Positions 42,551-54,411 are shown, counted from the first letter of the stretch. The stretch: 64,000 nt of DNA from Marchantia polymorpha subsp. ruderalis (GCA_037833965.1 AP031359.1:4026001-4090000), one strand, 5' to 3'. The notes: generated by a model from the letters alone, not told the origin. A program made the numbers and translations.

Positions 42551-42925
42551 GTGCCGCCCAATTCAAATGTTTTGAATAGCGATTGGCTAGAATCAGGATT
42601 TAAGCAAGTTTGCAATTGGTTGCTGCAAGCAGAACTTAAGTGTACTCTTTGAGAATTTGTCACCCCGAATACTAAGACAAGATCGTGATTGACCTTTGTG
42701 ATGCTACATTTGAGAATTTCAGGACTGATGTGTGTATTACGCTATATTGTATGCCCTTTGAGTTAAACACCTGCAGTAGTTCTGGGAGAAATAGTGGCCT
42801 CAGAATTCAAACTCCTCAATAGAATGTTAAATACGTGACACTTGGTACTCTTTGTGTTGTTTCTGTACTCGTGGAATCGGATCTTTAACATTATGCATCC
42901 ATTCTGGTATTTATATAGCATTACA
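42551..42925 (+). mobile_element. Family 2 LTR 3' end fragment (plus)
   Basis: It runs from TTTGAATAGCG to the terminus TATAGCATTACA at 42925 and includes a mutated ATTATGCATCCATT block. It lies head-on between two minus-strand LTR fragments. Confidence 0.75.
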
Positions 42926-44254
42926 AGCACACTTGAGACATCCGAATTGGACACTTGCAACTTTAGATGCGGTAGCTTTGACAAACTGAAGCGCACCATG
43001 CATGGTGACAAAACACACAAGCTCACGAACGCGCACGATAGACACAGATTGACAGCCAAGACGAAACATTTGAGAAAAAAACCCCCAAAGAAAAGAATCT
43101 TGGGCCTCTATATTTACTCTGAACTCCTAGACATCTCAACCGCCCGAGGCGAACTACTTTCAGGCGCAGTGCCATCCAACGCAGCGTTTACAACGTTCTT
43201 TGAGCTTTTGTCCGCTCCAAACCTACACAGCACGCCTAAAATCTCTATCCCCAGATTCTCCAGTGCCTCTTCTAATCCGAAAGAAAAAGAATTGACTAAT
43301 CTAACTAATTGTCGATGCCTTGCAATTGGTCTTCATGCTCATCAATCGCCGCTTCAACGAGTCCAACTTTAGCCACTTCAACGTTTGAACTTTCCACATG
43401 ACAAAACCGCGCAGACACTTCTCCACCCCTAGATTCAAATTGTCGGTCGTCTCCTCCTTGAGCTGATGAAACGCCAATTGTGACTCTTTCGCTCTAGTCC
43501 GCGACGACTCTAACTGCTTTGTAATTGCCTTCAATTGATTCTGCAACTGATCCCAATCTACATCCAATTTTACTCTACATTTGACCTCCAAAGACTTGGC
43601 CGATTCGCAATCCAACAATCTCTTCGCCCAATCGGCTAATTCAACTTCATGCTTCTTCATCTGCTCCGCCAAACTCGCCATAGGCTCATTCGCGCGTCGC
43701 AGATCTTCATTATACACATCTGTGCGTGCCACGATCCTACCCCGAAGCTCCATCCTCTTGATCTTCATCGCGGCAATCTCTCGCCGAAGTTTTTTGAATC
43801 TGAGTTTCTCTTCGGCCCTCAACTCTTTTTCCTTAGCCACGTTTAGCCGAAGAATTTCACATTTCATTTCCTTTGCCTGAAGCTGTTCTTCACGCTTTTA
43901 CAAAATAAACTTTATGGTCACGCACTCAAACGTCAAGCTCGCAACTCTTTCTGTTGTCTTTGTTGTTGCTGCCTCCCACTCTCTCTTCACTGCCACCGCT
44001 CGCTTAATGGGAGACCTATTCCTGACCAACTGTACCTAGAATACTATCTCCTTTGAAACTGCGTACTTCTCCCGCTTCCCATCCAAATACTTTAGCAAGG
44101 GAACAACGCTATCCTAGAGGAAGTCCGGAAATGTAAGGACTAACTCCTTCAGCTCTTCCTCCGAAGACTTCATCTCAGCTTCGGGTCTTACCACTTCCTC
44201 CGTTGCTTGTGGCGAGGAAACCTCATGGAATTTCACCACCTTCTCATCAATCTC
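42926..44254 (-). pseudogene. Family 2 LTR fragment with LTR ORF tail (minus)
   Basis: LTR 3' sequence and the AATAAA-like/hairpin region (43083-43115) are followed upstream by the ORF tail. A 188-residue open coiled coil at 43867-43301 includes HEVELADWAKRLLDCESAKS and CLRGFVMWKVQTLKWLKLD. Upstream, in pieces, lie SVVPLLKYLDGKREKYAV (about 44060-44120) and an acidic stretch to 44254. It is cut there by the start of a plus-strand LTR. It is the same subfamily as 21815-23881. Confidence 0.7.
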
Positions 44255-44655
44255 TGTAGTAACCCACTTTTTGTTTTTGTGCGGAAATTAAAACAATTTT
44301 GGAAAACAATTTCGCAGCAGCCGTGTGAATGGTGATCGGTACATTCAAATAAGAGTGAAGATGATAATCGCGGGTCTCGTATGATCTTGTAGTATCCATG
44401 AGTTGGGCGCAATGTCCGGAGCAGGCGCCCCGACCTGAACGATCAATTCTGAAGGAGTTCTCCTTCGGCGCAAGGCGCATAATCCGCCTTCGATGATACG
44501 CCTTTGGCGCTAGGGAAATTCCTCAGAGCTTATTCATTTAACAACCCCTTGACTTGGTTAGGATCTCGTTAGAAAGAGCTCAACACGCTCGTTCTAACGA
44601 GCCTAAGTACGCCTGGAACGGAGGGAGTTATGACTATTGGAAGATAGGAAAACGT

Positions 44656-45060
44656 TCGCCTTCGGCGGAAGGAGTTCGCCTTCGGCGGAATATCCGCCTT
44701 CGGCTCTAGAAGTTTGCCTTCGGGGGTGAATGTCTTCGTACGGCGCCTTCGGCGCCAGCGCAGCAAGGTTAGTGAAGTGACATCGGAGGTAGCAACTTCG
44801 TACGGTCCGCCTTCGGCTCAACGCCTTCGGCGGGACAGACATGTGCGCCTTCGGCGGGACAGAGCTCCGGCGGCAAGAGCGCCTGCGGAGGGACAAGAGG
44901 GATCGACAGACAAGACAAAATCCGTTGACCACGGTCAACGCCTTCGGCGATGCACCTACACCGACGGACTTCTTTAAGGAGTTCGCCTTTGGCGCTGGGA
45001 GTCAACGCCTTCGGCGGTAGAGACGCCTTCGGCGCTGCGGATCAACGCCTTCGGCGTAGC
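44656..45060. repeat. Cluster of GCCTTCGGC hairpin units
   Basis: At least ten exact GCCTTCGGC copies, most extended to CGCCTTCGGCG, occur at irregular spacing in about 400 bases, with further imperfect copies to 45160. Each can form a GCC/GGC stem with a TTC loop. Here they lie in the 5' untranslated part of the LTR, not in coding sequence. Confidence 0.85.
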
Positions 45061-45326
45061 GCGTGCGGCGGAACGGCTTCGGCGGTGCGGGATGGATGCG
45101 AGTAGCGAGTCAACCAGAGGCAAAAGCCTTTGCCGCCGCGCCTTTGGCAAGACGCCCTCGGCGCTGCGCCAACATGGCCACGGCAAAGTACGATGGCGGA
45201 ACTCAAATTGAAATTTCGAGCGTGTGAGTGCGCGTGACGGCGGAGCGTGAAGCCGCGCGTGCGAGAGGAGGGCCGTTACGCCTCCAAGCCGGCGCAGCCA
45301 TCAAGTGAGTCGACACTCACGACCAA

Positions 45327-46640
45327 GTGTCGACAATGACAACTTGCGAGCCAAGGGCGGACACTTCATTCTTGAATTTGCGATTCCAATTTCTTGTGCG
45401 AGCTGCGCGCGTCCACCTTCAAGCAAAGAGAAATTCGAGACACCGACGCGCAGAAACTCGCAAGGTGACAGAGAGAGAATTGAGTGCGCGACAGTCGGAA
45501 TTGAGAAAGATTAGAGTTTGCAGAGGAATCGTAGCCGCCGGCAAGAAGCGTGGGCATAGCGGAGGAGAGTTTACGAAATCCAATTCCAAAAACGCGATGT
45601 CGAAGCCGACTCAGCTGCGGATGATTCCGCTGAAGATTCCGCAGATTGGGTTGCGCGCTTTCCAGGACCGGCTGTTTGCAATGAAGCTCGATTTCCTCCT
45701 GTGGGGATGGAACTACGTGTGCCAGGACATGGTGCGCGAATGGCAGAGAGAGACACTTCACTACGCGCGGGTTTCGACCGCACGTAGAGCGTTGGATCGT
45801 CCAAGATTGGGGACAAGTGCTGGGAGATGTGCAGGCGAGGACGGGTTCCTCATATTTGATAGTGAGAGCATCAAGGTAACGAAGGATGAAGAGTTCTCCT
45901 TCGCGACCTTGTTCAAGAGTGAAAAGTCCAGCAAGAACGGGTACAGGACCCGGGACTACAAGGATCGCTACCGCAAAAATGTAGCGGTGGCACTTCTCCA
46001 ACTCTTGCAGCCGCACCGAACAACATACATCACTTCTTGGCAAGTGTCTTTTGTGGAGCTGGCGTTGGCCGGAGCTTCGATTCATTGGTCGCGTATCTTG
46101 CATAAGATAACGCGGTAGCATACATTTGAGGAGAAGGGGGGATCGATCAATCATCTCTCCCCCTTCTTGATCAACTTTTATCGGTCGATGGGTTGTTTAA
46201 CAGCGACCAAACGTGTTCAGTATCCGCTGCTGTCACTCAGCAATCCCGGGAGGTATGTGAGGGATGTTGAGGTCAACACCGACGCGGAAGAGACTCCGGC
46301 CTCCACGCCACCAGCCCAACAGGGTGCGGGGAGGGAAACATTTGCAGCACGAGTGCCGCGGAAGCGGAGATGGAAGGGAGAACCAGAGAAGGATCCACAT
46401 CGAGACTCGATGGCTCTCAAACGGAAGCGGCCACTAGAGGAAATTTGCAGTCGGCCGAAGCAGAAAGCACGCAGGCTCGTATTGCCTGCAACTAGCGCGG
46501 AGACAATGCGTGCCGCCGGAGAGAAGGAGATGCCATCCTCGGAGGAGAATGGGAACGCGCAGACGGCAGAGGGGTCGGCGGACCTCCCTACGCCGAAGGC
46601 ACGAACGCCTTCGGCGGAAGCTAGACGACCTTCGGGTCAG
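45327..46640 (+). pseudogene. LTR ORF head domain and linker (plus), best-preserved head
   Basis: The 263-residue open frame at 45327-46118 includes, from about 45597, MSKPTQLRMIPLKIPQIGLR, then LDFLLWGWNYVCQDMVREWQ, FLIFDSESIKVTKDEEFSFA, NGYRTRDYKDRYRKNVAVAL, HRTTYITSWQVSFVELALAG and IHWSRI. A TAG at 46116 is followed in frame by the INHLSPFLINFYRSMGCLTA block and a basic linker (to 46640). The probable true start is the Met at 45597, because other copies begin near RMIPL. The region is rich in Arg/Lys and aromatic residues, and I do not recognise the fold. The coiled-coil tail is missing. Confidence 0.7.
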
Positions 46641-46650
46641 GAGAGAAGAC

Positions 46651-49625
46651 ACTACCTTGGATGCGGTATCTTTGACAAACCGAAGTACATCTCGCGTGGT
46701 GACAAAACTCTCAATACACAGACGCGCGGAGAATGCAGACTTCAAAACTGAGAAAACTAAATTCGGGAAAAGTTCTCCAAGGCCAATGCCTTGGACCCCT
46801 TTATTTCTAACTAACTCTGAACTATCACTCGCTCTAATGCGAGCTCCGAATAGGTCCTACACCTGCGGAGTTGGCGGTTGCCTTCCCCTTCAACTTCCGA
46901 TCTAAACCTAACCTTTGCAAAACGGCCGCTAGCTCTAACTCCACGTTCAACATCGCGTCGCGCAAACTTGTAAGAAACGTGTCCAACTTCTTGGCTAACC
47001 GGCGCTGCCCGCTAACACTACTCGCTATCATTATAGTCGCATGGCGCTCAAGATCTCGTAACTACAACCATTTATCCGTCTTGGCCTGCCATAATACAAA
47101 CGGCATAATAAGGCATCGGTTGACCCTCAAGGTAAAGGCGTCATTCGTTTCCTCTGTTAACTGTCGGTTCTTCTCTTCTGCCTTCAACAATCTTGTCTCC
47201 ATCTCGCATAACTGCTCCTTGGCTTGCGTCCGTTGCGACCTCAATTCACTACACTAAGCCTCCAGCTTCTCTATCAATTCTAAGTCCGAGATCCTAGCAA
47301 CTTCACATTTTGCCAGATTCTTCATCTTTGCTGCCAGCTCGGTTGCATGCTCCTATTCCTTCTTCTCCGATGCTGCCGTTAGTTTGTCCACCCTCTGTGA
47401 TTTGGCGTTATAGGCGGTTTGAGATGCTTCCAGCCTATTTCGGAGATCTACGGTCGCACACTTGGCATTCTCAATATCCTCTCAAAGACCTTCACAGGTC
47501 TTTTCTAAATACCTCCTCTTCTTGACTTTCTCGGCCAATCGTTTCCAAAGTATCTCGTACTTCGCCTCTGTTGCTTGGTTCTGCCGTTTCTTTGCTACAG
47601 CTGCAAAAGTCGCTGCCACCTTTGCCAACGTCCTCTTATGTAATAACTCTACGTAAGATCCGTTGATGGTAATTCCTGCATTCTTCCCACGCTTGCGGTT
47701 GAGATACTGGAGTAACGGAAGCACCTTCCCGCACAGCACGTCAGCGGCACTTATTACTTGCGACTAGGTCTCCTCAACCAAAGGATCTTCGCCCGGCTCC
47801 AATATGACTGTTCCAATGGACGTCTGTGATGACATCACCTTCTGTGGTGCAAACGCTTCTTCTTCTACATCTTCTACAGCCCTCTCAGCCACTTTCTCCA
47901 AGGCCACAGGGTCATTCTCAATGTCCGATGACACTGCCAACACTTCAGCAGGTCATCCAAAATGGCCTTCATCCTAATACCCGCTGGAGGAACGTTATCT
48001 CCTCCCGGAGGTACTTCCTCCGTCATGATAGCTTTACCTTTCTCTTTCCTTGTAGCTTGGCTTGGCACTACTGGCGTAGGACTCACCGTAGAAGTTTGCA
48101 TGTCCTTCTCCACCGATGCTTTCTTCTCTCTCACCATAATCAACTCTACTCCTGCTTTTGGAGTGAAACGCACTAGCAACGCAGCAGCCCTACTCTCTGT
48201 GATGTTGTCCGCTTCCAGTACCAATCGCCTTGCTTTCATCTTCGACCTGGCTCGAGAATTGGGTGATCTCAACTTGATGGGAGCTGCCCGGCATACACGT
48301 TCTTCAGACCCAACGACCTCCTGTGTCCACCTTCTCTTCCGTGATCGTGATTCTTGTCTACCCCTGGATCTGTCCCTTCTCTGCGGAGGCAAACTAATTG
48401 GCTTGTGCTCGAGATATGTGTCGACCTCATTGGCACTCCTTCCTGCACCTTAGTTCGCATCGGGAATTCCTTCCTCTCCTCAGTAGTTAACAATCTCTTA
48501 CCCCTATAGAAATTAATCAAGAACGGGGACAAGTAATTGGCTGATCCTCCTGGAACTAGCCCGATGTGTTGCCGAGTAGCAGTCCAAAAGATGCGTGCCC
48601 AATGAATACGATCTCGTCGCAATGCTTGTTCCACGAACCCAACCTGCCAAGTCATCGTATAAGTGGTTTGAGCAGGTCGAAGGATCTTCATTAACGCCAT
48701 TACCATATTTCTTCTCAACCGATCGTGATACCAAATGGTACGATATCCATTCTTGCCGGTGTGCGGGTGCTTAAACAAAGTTGCGTAGGACCTTTACTCC
48801 TTTCGTGTTACCTTGACACTCTCACTGTCAAAGGTAAGGTCGCCATCGTCACATCCGCAGCGTCCCAAGACTTTCTTCCAATTCCAAGTTTGCCAAGTCT
48901 CGGGATTTCCTCGATAACCTAGGGGGCTTCGGTAAACCATCGTTGTCCCACTCTTACACTATCAACGCACTCGCTCAATTCCAACCCCAGAGCAAAAAGC
49001 CCATCTTCACGAGGATTAAGTTGCAGCGATAAGCTCGCAATCTTGCCTTTGGATCTTTTCAAGCGGTTAATCAAATCGAACGCGCCATAGCTGCTTCCTC
49101 TTGCTTGAGCTTCTGTACTCTAATCCCACGTTAATTGCAATAATGTGTTCGTGGAATGTGAGCACCAAACTCCCGCTCGCTTGGGTATACCCCACTATCG
49201 CAACGGTTTCCCCAACTTGTGCAAATTGAAGGTGCCGCCATTTAAACTTCTTTCTCATACGGCGCTATCTTTTACTTCTCTAGGGATCCTTGGGTTCCCG
49301 AGGGAACTCCGAGGTCATCATCTCCGAATATCAAATACCCCTGTCCGAATACCATACTAGGTATTTGGAAAAGCTAGGTCTTTGCACCTCCTACCACTAC
49401 TTGAGTCTTCTCAACCGGTTCCTTCGGATTAGGACCTCATCGACCTCCGAAGGTCGATCGCTTCTACTGAAGATCCTTCGGACTTCCTATTCCTACTGAA
49501 CATCTATAGTAAAAAGGCTTAGTCTCTTCTAATCTAATTACTACTACCTTAAAAGTTTAAAACTGTATGGATTTTCCGTCCTAACTACTCTATTTCTAAA
49601 AAAACAAAAAAACTACACTACCATA
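46651..49625 (-). mobile_element. Family 2 giant LTR (minus), 3' end truncated
   Basis: The LTR start on the minus strand at 49625 (TATGGTAGTGTAG then TTTTTTTG; TG mutated to TA) abuts a plus-strand LTR fragment. The AATAAA-hairpin region lies at 46770-46805, and the last 350 or so bases of the LTR are missing at the left edge. Confidence 0.65.
46834..49020 (-). pseudogene. LTR ORF (minus), several frameshifts
   Basis: The head domain lies at about 49.0-48.3 kb (MFKHPHTGKNGYRTIWYHD, MALMKILRPAQTTYTMTWQV, SPFLINFYRGKRLLTTEE). The linker is at 48392-47874. The YLDR block VLPLLQYLNRKRGKNAG lies at 47739, and the coiled coil is in pieces (47525-47062). The C-terminus at 47031-46834 has FLTSLRDAMLNVELELAAVL. 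It is the same subfamily as the ORF inside the solo LTR at 23887-27237. Confidence 0.65.
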
Positions 49626-49968
49626 GTGCCTGGGGCTATTCGGGATTTAAGCGAGTTTGAGTCTGGTTTTTCGGGTCAATGGGCTGAGAATGTGCAATTC
49701 TGGGAAGTTTTCCCTGAAATGTGAGTATGGGATCAAATGCGATTTCCGCAAGCTTTGATTGGATAACTTTCAGGTTGTGTGGGTGATTATACTCTGCTCT
49801 TGGGTCGTAATTAAGCTGTGTCTTCTGGGAGTGACATGTGCATGAGAAGTAAAACTCCTCAATAGAATGTTAAGTAGTGACAAAACTTGACTCTTTGGTG
49901 TTGCTTTTGTCTCTGTGGAAACGAATCTTTACCACTATGCTCCATTTTGATAATTGTTCGTTATCACA
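49626..49968 (+). mobile_element. Family 2 LTR 3' fragment (plus)
   Basis: It preserves the sequence interrupted by Family 1 at 28610/38861 (ACTCCTCAATAGAATGTTAAG). It ends TTATCACA at 49968. A gag fragment of the same element follows. Confidence 0.75.
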
Positions 49969-50321
49969 AACGCCTTCATTTGAGGATTCTTTGCCTTCAT
50001 TGAAGTCCAGTGAGGCGGAGTGGTGGTGTCTTGCGACTCCACCTCTTCCAAAGACGAGAAACCACAGAAGAAGTCTATCAAGAAAAAACACGATCGACGA
50101 ATGTCGATCGTGTCCTAAGTGGATGCGTTAGCGAAAGACTTTGCAGACTTGAAGGGCCACGTCGTGGGTGGCCGGGATAGAAGAAAATCCCTCAAAGGCA
50201 TGAGGCCAAACCTAAAGTGTACCTACTATGGCGGAGTAGAACATGCCAACATCGAGGGCAAGTCAAGGGCTCAGTAGTTCATGCAGTAGAATGGGATTTG
50301 GGATGTTATTATGTTGAGAAC
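49969..50321 (+). pseudogene. Family 2 gag fragment (CCHC region)
   Basis: It corresponds to 58790-59060 of the gag-pol element: DALAKDFADLKGHVVGGRDR and a decayed knuckle CTYYGGVEHANIEG (three of four ligands altered or displaced). Primer site and most of gag are deleted. It is cut at 50321 by the start of the next LTR. Confidence 0.65.
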
Positions 50322-50746
50322 TGTGGTGCCTAGTTTTTTTGTTTTTCTTTAAAAATCACCAAAAAAATAATAATATTTGTCCAGATAGTAGTTGTATGAG
50401 TTAGAATGAGCAGCTTATGAAGAGAAATGATAGAATTAGTTTGAATTCGTCTACATCCAAAGATCTTTGGATCTTTGGGTCTTCGGTGCAAACTTTTCTC
50501 GACATGCGAAGAGCTACGTCTTTGGCGAAGACATCGAAATCAATTTCAAATCGCGCAACGGGCCGGACGACGTTTGCTCGTGCGGGAGTTCTACTGGGCG
50601 CGGGAGGAGGAAATCTTAGGGCTTTGAAGGTAAAGGCAGTACGAGGAGTCTTCGCGCCGACATTGCGATATCGAGCAAGAACGAGCGAGAAAGAGAGGAA
50701 GCAAAATTGACCAAGCTCGCAAGTAGCAAAACGCAAATTGAAGACA

Positions 50747-53731
50747 TGGCGCCCAAGAAGAGTGAGAAGGTGAGGAAATTGGTTTCCTTGAAGGTGCCTT
50801 ACAAAGAATTGCGACCTTTCACACGCAAGCTGAGTGAATTGCGGCTTGAATTCCTTTTGTGGAATTGGAATTGCGTCTCGGCGAGTATCCACAAGGAGGT
50901 AATGTACAAGAGCACGACCGAAGGCGAGGAGCTCCAGGGTAACCCCATGTTGTGGACCATCGAGCATTGGACAAAGGTAATGGGACCGTGTGTGGGCAGC
51001 AACGGAGATCTTCTATTTTAGAAGAATAGCGTAGGACTTACGCGTTGAGGAATTCTCTTACGGGCCTCTCTTCGAGTCTGGGAGACAGGGTACTAACGGA
51101 TGGAAGACTGTCGATTATAAAGATCCAAAGAGAAGGGGGATCGCTCTGGGAATTATGCACATCTTGCGGCCGGCGCGCACAACGTATGTGACGGCTTGGC
51201 AAGTAGGGTTCTTTGAACGCATCTTGAAGGGACAGCGAGTACATTGGGCAAGAATCTTTTACGATCTTCTCTAGGTGAATGTGGGCTCCTGGTGGACGGA
51301 ACCTTTGACCAATCACATCACTCTCTTTCTGGTGAATTTCTATCGAGGAATGGGGTTGCTTACGAGGGAGGAGGAGAAGCGATTTCCAAGGGAAAGGGAA
51401 ATCTTGACAGTCGAGTCCAATGAAGGGACCGAAGACAAGAACCGACCCCCATCAATCCCAACACATACGACAGCCCGGGGACAAGTGCAGGTGAACGTGG
51501 TGCAGAGACGGGAGAAGCTAGAGAGACGATTGGCAAAGAGAATGAAGGTAGTGAGTGATGACGAGGAAGAATTGGCCCACGAAGTGAGAAGGGTGGACAT
51601 GGAGTTAGATGGAGTTAAGCAGCCGAGATCACGCGCAAGATCAAAGAAGAGGGCGAATCGGAGAATGGTGACAGCTGAAGTATCGAACAGCAGCGTAGAG
51701 AAGACAGTGGCACCAATTGTGAACACATTGGAAATCGCAGCTGGCGAGTCGACTTGGCCTGTGGAGATAGGAGGACCTACGGAGGTGTCAATCAAAGTTC
51801 TACCATATATACCGGCAAAATCTTTGAAGGAGGGAACGGAGTTGATAAGTCCGATTACGAGGGAGAAGGAAAAGCGATATCCGAGAGAGCGGGAAATTTT
51901 GACAGCTGAGTCCAGTGAAGGGACTGAAGACAAGAACCGACCCCCCTCAATCCCAACACAAACAACAACTCGAGGACCAGTTCAGGTGGACGTAGTTCAG
52001 AGGCAGGAGAAGCCAGAGAAACGATTGGCAAAGAGAAGGAAGGTCGTGAGTGATGACGAGGAGGAATTGGCCCACGAGGTAAGAAGGATGGATATGGATG
52101 TAGGTGGAGCGAGGCAGCACAAAGCTCGCGCAAGACCAAAGAAGAGGGCGAAACGGAGGATGGTGACAGTTGAGGTGTCGGACAGCAGCGTGGAGAAGAA
52201 GGTGGCACCAATTGTGAACACATCTGAAGTCGCAGCTAGCGAAGTAATGCGGCCTGTGGAGATAGGAGTACCTTCGGAGGTGTCTGTCAAAGTCCCAGCA
52301 GACATACTAGCAGAACCTTTGAAGGAGGAAACGGAATTGGTAAGTCCGGTTTCTCTGTCTTCGGAGCAGACGCGGTCTGTGCAAGGCGAAGAGACACCAC
52401 AGATGAAGATGAACAAGGACCTAGAGAAGGAGTTCACTTTGAGGGAGGAGATTTTGGAACAAGTTGTCGCACAATTAGGAGGAACGGTGGTAGAAGCCGA
52501 GGGCATTACACTGCCAACATCTCCGGTGGAAGAGGTGAAACCCGAAGAAGGGAAGAAGACTTTGGGCGAAGATGTGAAGACATTGGAAATTACATTTCCT
52601 GAATTCTTGCAGGATAGTGTAGTTCCATTGTTGAAGTACTTGGACGGGTTGAGAGGGAAGTATGCTGTAACGGAGGAGCCAGGATTCTATGTACCAATGA
52701 TTAGGAATAGGACGAAGCTCAAGAGAGCAGTTGCAATAAAGAGGAAGTGGAATTCCGCAACTGCATTGGTACGAGAGCGAGAAGCCCAGCTTCAGGAGAA
52801 GGAAACTAAGTATGAAGTGCTGCAGTTGAATCTAGAGAAGGAATCCGGGCGCTGTGCAGAGTTGGAGGAGACCTGTGGAGGACTTTGTATCTCCAATGAG
52901 AATGCCCAGAAGGTAACAGTGGACTTGATGGCGAGATTGGAGAAATCCAGAGAAGCTTAAAACGCGGCAATCAAAAGATCATAGCGGTTGATCACTACTG
53001 CGGAGAAGCGAGAGAAGAAACATGTCAAGGAACTTGCTACATTCGAAGCCCGAAGAGCCGAAGAAGCTTGTATCGCTGAAGAACTTCGGAGCAAAATTGC
53101 AGAGACGAAGACGGTGGAGGAAGATCTTCATAGCAAAATTTTGGAGATTGAGGCAAAGTATGAGATGGAATTCCGACGTGCGGAGGAGCTATCAGCAAGT
53201 CTGTCGGCGGGAAACCAGAAGCATGAAGAGGAGTTAGCGGATTGGGCCAAGAAATTGGCAGATTGGGAGTTGGCCAAGTCTTTGTAAGTCAAATGTAAAT
53301 TAAAGGTTGAATCTGACTGTCGATGGTTACGAGAGCAGTTAGGGAAGGCGGAGACAAGATCGGAAGAGTCGCAAAGGAGAATGGAAAAGGAAGAGGAGGC
53401 CTACCGTCAGCTGCGGAAGGAGTCAACCGACGTGTTGAAATTGCGGTTAGAGAAGTGCCTGAACAGGTTCGCGATGTAGGGATTGGATTTGGTGAAGTGG
53501 ATGAAGTTAGATCTATTCGAGCGACGGCTAATGAGCGCGAAGACCAGCGGATCCGCATGACACATACAGATTGTAGAGTTAGTTAATTCATTTTGAGAGG
53601 AATTGAATGAAGCGCGCAAGAATGTAGAAGTAGAGATTGTAAACGTATTGCGTAGATTAGGAGTAGAGAGTAGTTCAGACGATGCTGTAACCGTTACATC
53701 GGACGGCACAGCCCTTGAGACCAATTCGACT
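50747..53731 (+). pseudogene. LTR ORF (plus), most complete copy
   Basis: It starts MAPKKSEKVRKLVSLKVPYK. The head contains LRLEFLLWNWNCVSASIHKE and PMLWTIEHWTKVMGPCVG. TAG at 51019 and a frame change near 51050 break the head. From 51275 a 561-residue open frame covers LFLVNFYRGMGLLTREEEKR, a linker with a 165-residue tandem duplication, SVVPLLKYLDGLRGKYAVTE and coiled coil to 52960. After one stop, coiled coil continues at 52988-53287 and the C-terminal block lies at 53.4-53.7 kb. An acidic linker plus long coiled coil suggests a structural or adaptor protein, but the function is unknown. Confidence 0.75.
51362..52351 (+). repeat. In-frame 495-bp tandem duplication in the LTR ORF linker
   Basis: Unit 1 (51362-51856) and unit 2 (51857-52351) both run from TREE/EKEKR...PREREIL through KNRPPSIPT, RRMVT and APIVNT to the Pro-Val-Glu-Ile segment. 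The period is 165 codons, so the frame is kept. The units differ at many positions, so the duplication is not recent. Confidence 0.85.
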
Positions 53732-54296
53732 TAGGCGGTTGATATCCAAGAGTTGCCATTGTGAATAAAGAGGCCCAAGGCTCTTTCCTTGGGGGGCTTT
53801 TCTGTGAATTGGCTTGTCTTGATTGTGAATCTGCATCCACTGTGTCTGTGCGATGGTGTGTGATCCAGGCCTAAGGCACGGTGCGCTCTTGTTTGTCGAA
53901 GTTATCGCATCAAGAGTTGTGAGTATTCGGCTCGAGTGTCTTGAGCAGTTGAGGCTCCTTGGAATTTAAGCAAATTTGGGTCTGAGTATTCGAGTCAGTG
54001 AGTTGGGATATATGCAATACTGGGAAGTTTCCCACTGAAATATAAGTGTGGAGTTGCAAGCGATTCCTACAGGCGTTGTTTGGAAAAGTTTCAGGTTGTG
54101 AGTGAGGTTATGCACTACTCTGCGGGTCTTCGGCTCTAGCTGGGTAGTGTCTTCTGGGAGTGGCATTGGCCTAAGAAGTGAAACTCTTTAATAGAATGCT
54201 ATTTTGTGACAAATTGTGACTTTTGTGGTTGATTCTGTCCTTGTGGGAACGGATCTGTACCATTATGCTCCATTTTGGTATTTGTCTGTCATTACA

Positions 54297-54398
54297 CACT
54301 CTATTTTATGTACTGATTACAATTTACAAGTGCGGGCGCGGTACTTATTTTCCACAAATGTTTAAATTACGCACAAAAACAAAAAGTGGGTCACCACA
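54297..54398 (-). mobile_element. 3' LTR start of the Family 2 gag-pol element (truncated)
   Basis: The minus strand begins TGTGGTGACCCACTTTTTG right after the purine tract and runs about 100 bases before meeting the end of the plus-strand LTR. It is nearly identical to the LTR start at 44255, which ties that LTR ORF subfamily to this gag-pol element. Confidence 0.75.
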
Positions 54399-54411
54399 AG
54401 CTCCCCTCCTC
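54399..54411 (-). promoter_or_regulatory. Polypurine tract of the gag-pol element
   Basis: The minus strand reads GAGGAGGGGAGCT directly before the TGTGGTG LTR start. Composition and position are those of a plus-strand primer. Confidence 0.7.

Larger units (their letters stand above)
44255..46650 (+). mobile_element. Family 2 giant LTR, 5' part (plus), subfamily of the gag-pol element
   Basis: It starts TGTAGTAACCCACTTTTTG at 44255, nearly the same as the 3' LTR start of the gag-pol element (54398, minus). About 1 kb of untranslated sequence full of GCCTTCGGC hairpins precedes the LTR ORF. It is cut at about 46650 against a minus-strand LTR. Confidence 0.75.
50322..54296 (+). mobile_element. 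Family 2 giant LTR, full length (plus)
   Basis: It is 3975 bases from TGTGGTGCCTAG with the TTTTTTTGTTTTT signature to CTGTCATTACA. It contains an LTR ORF (50747-53731), AATAAA-hairpin (53760-53805) and the standard 3' part with ACCATTATGCTCCATTTTGG. No target duplication is visible, because both flanks are other Family 2 fragments. It is the only LTR in the window complete from terminus to terminus without nesting or doubling, apart from the solo LTR. Confidence 0.75.

Noticed and set aside
53760-53805. Rho-independent bacterial terminators (GC stem followed by T run)
   Set aside because: The hairpins follow AATAAA signals in eukaryotic retrotransposons, so they are treated as poly(A)-site structures.
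50322-54296. Target duplication around this full-length LTR
   Set aside because: The flanking five bases (AGAAC and CACTC) do not match; both flanks are other element fragments.
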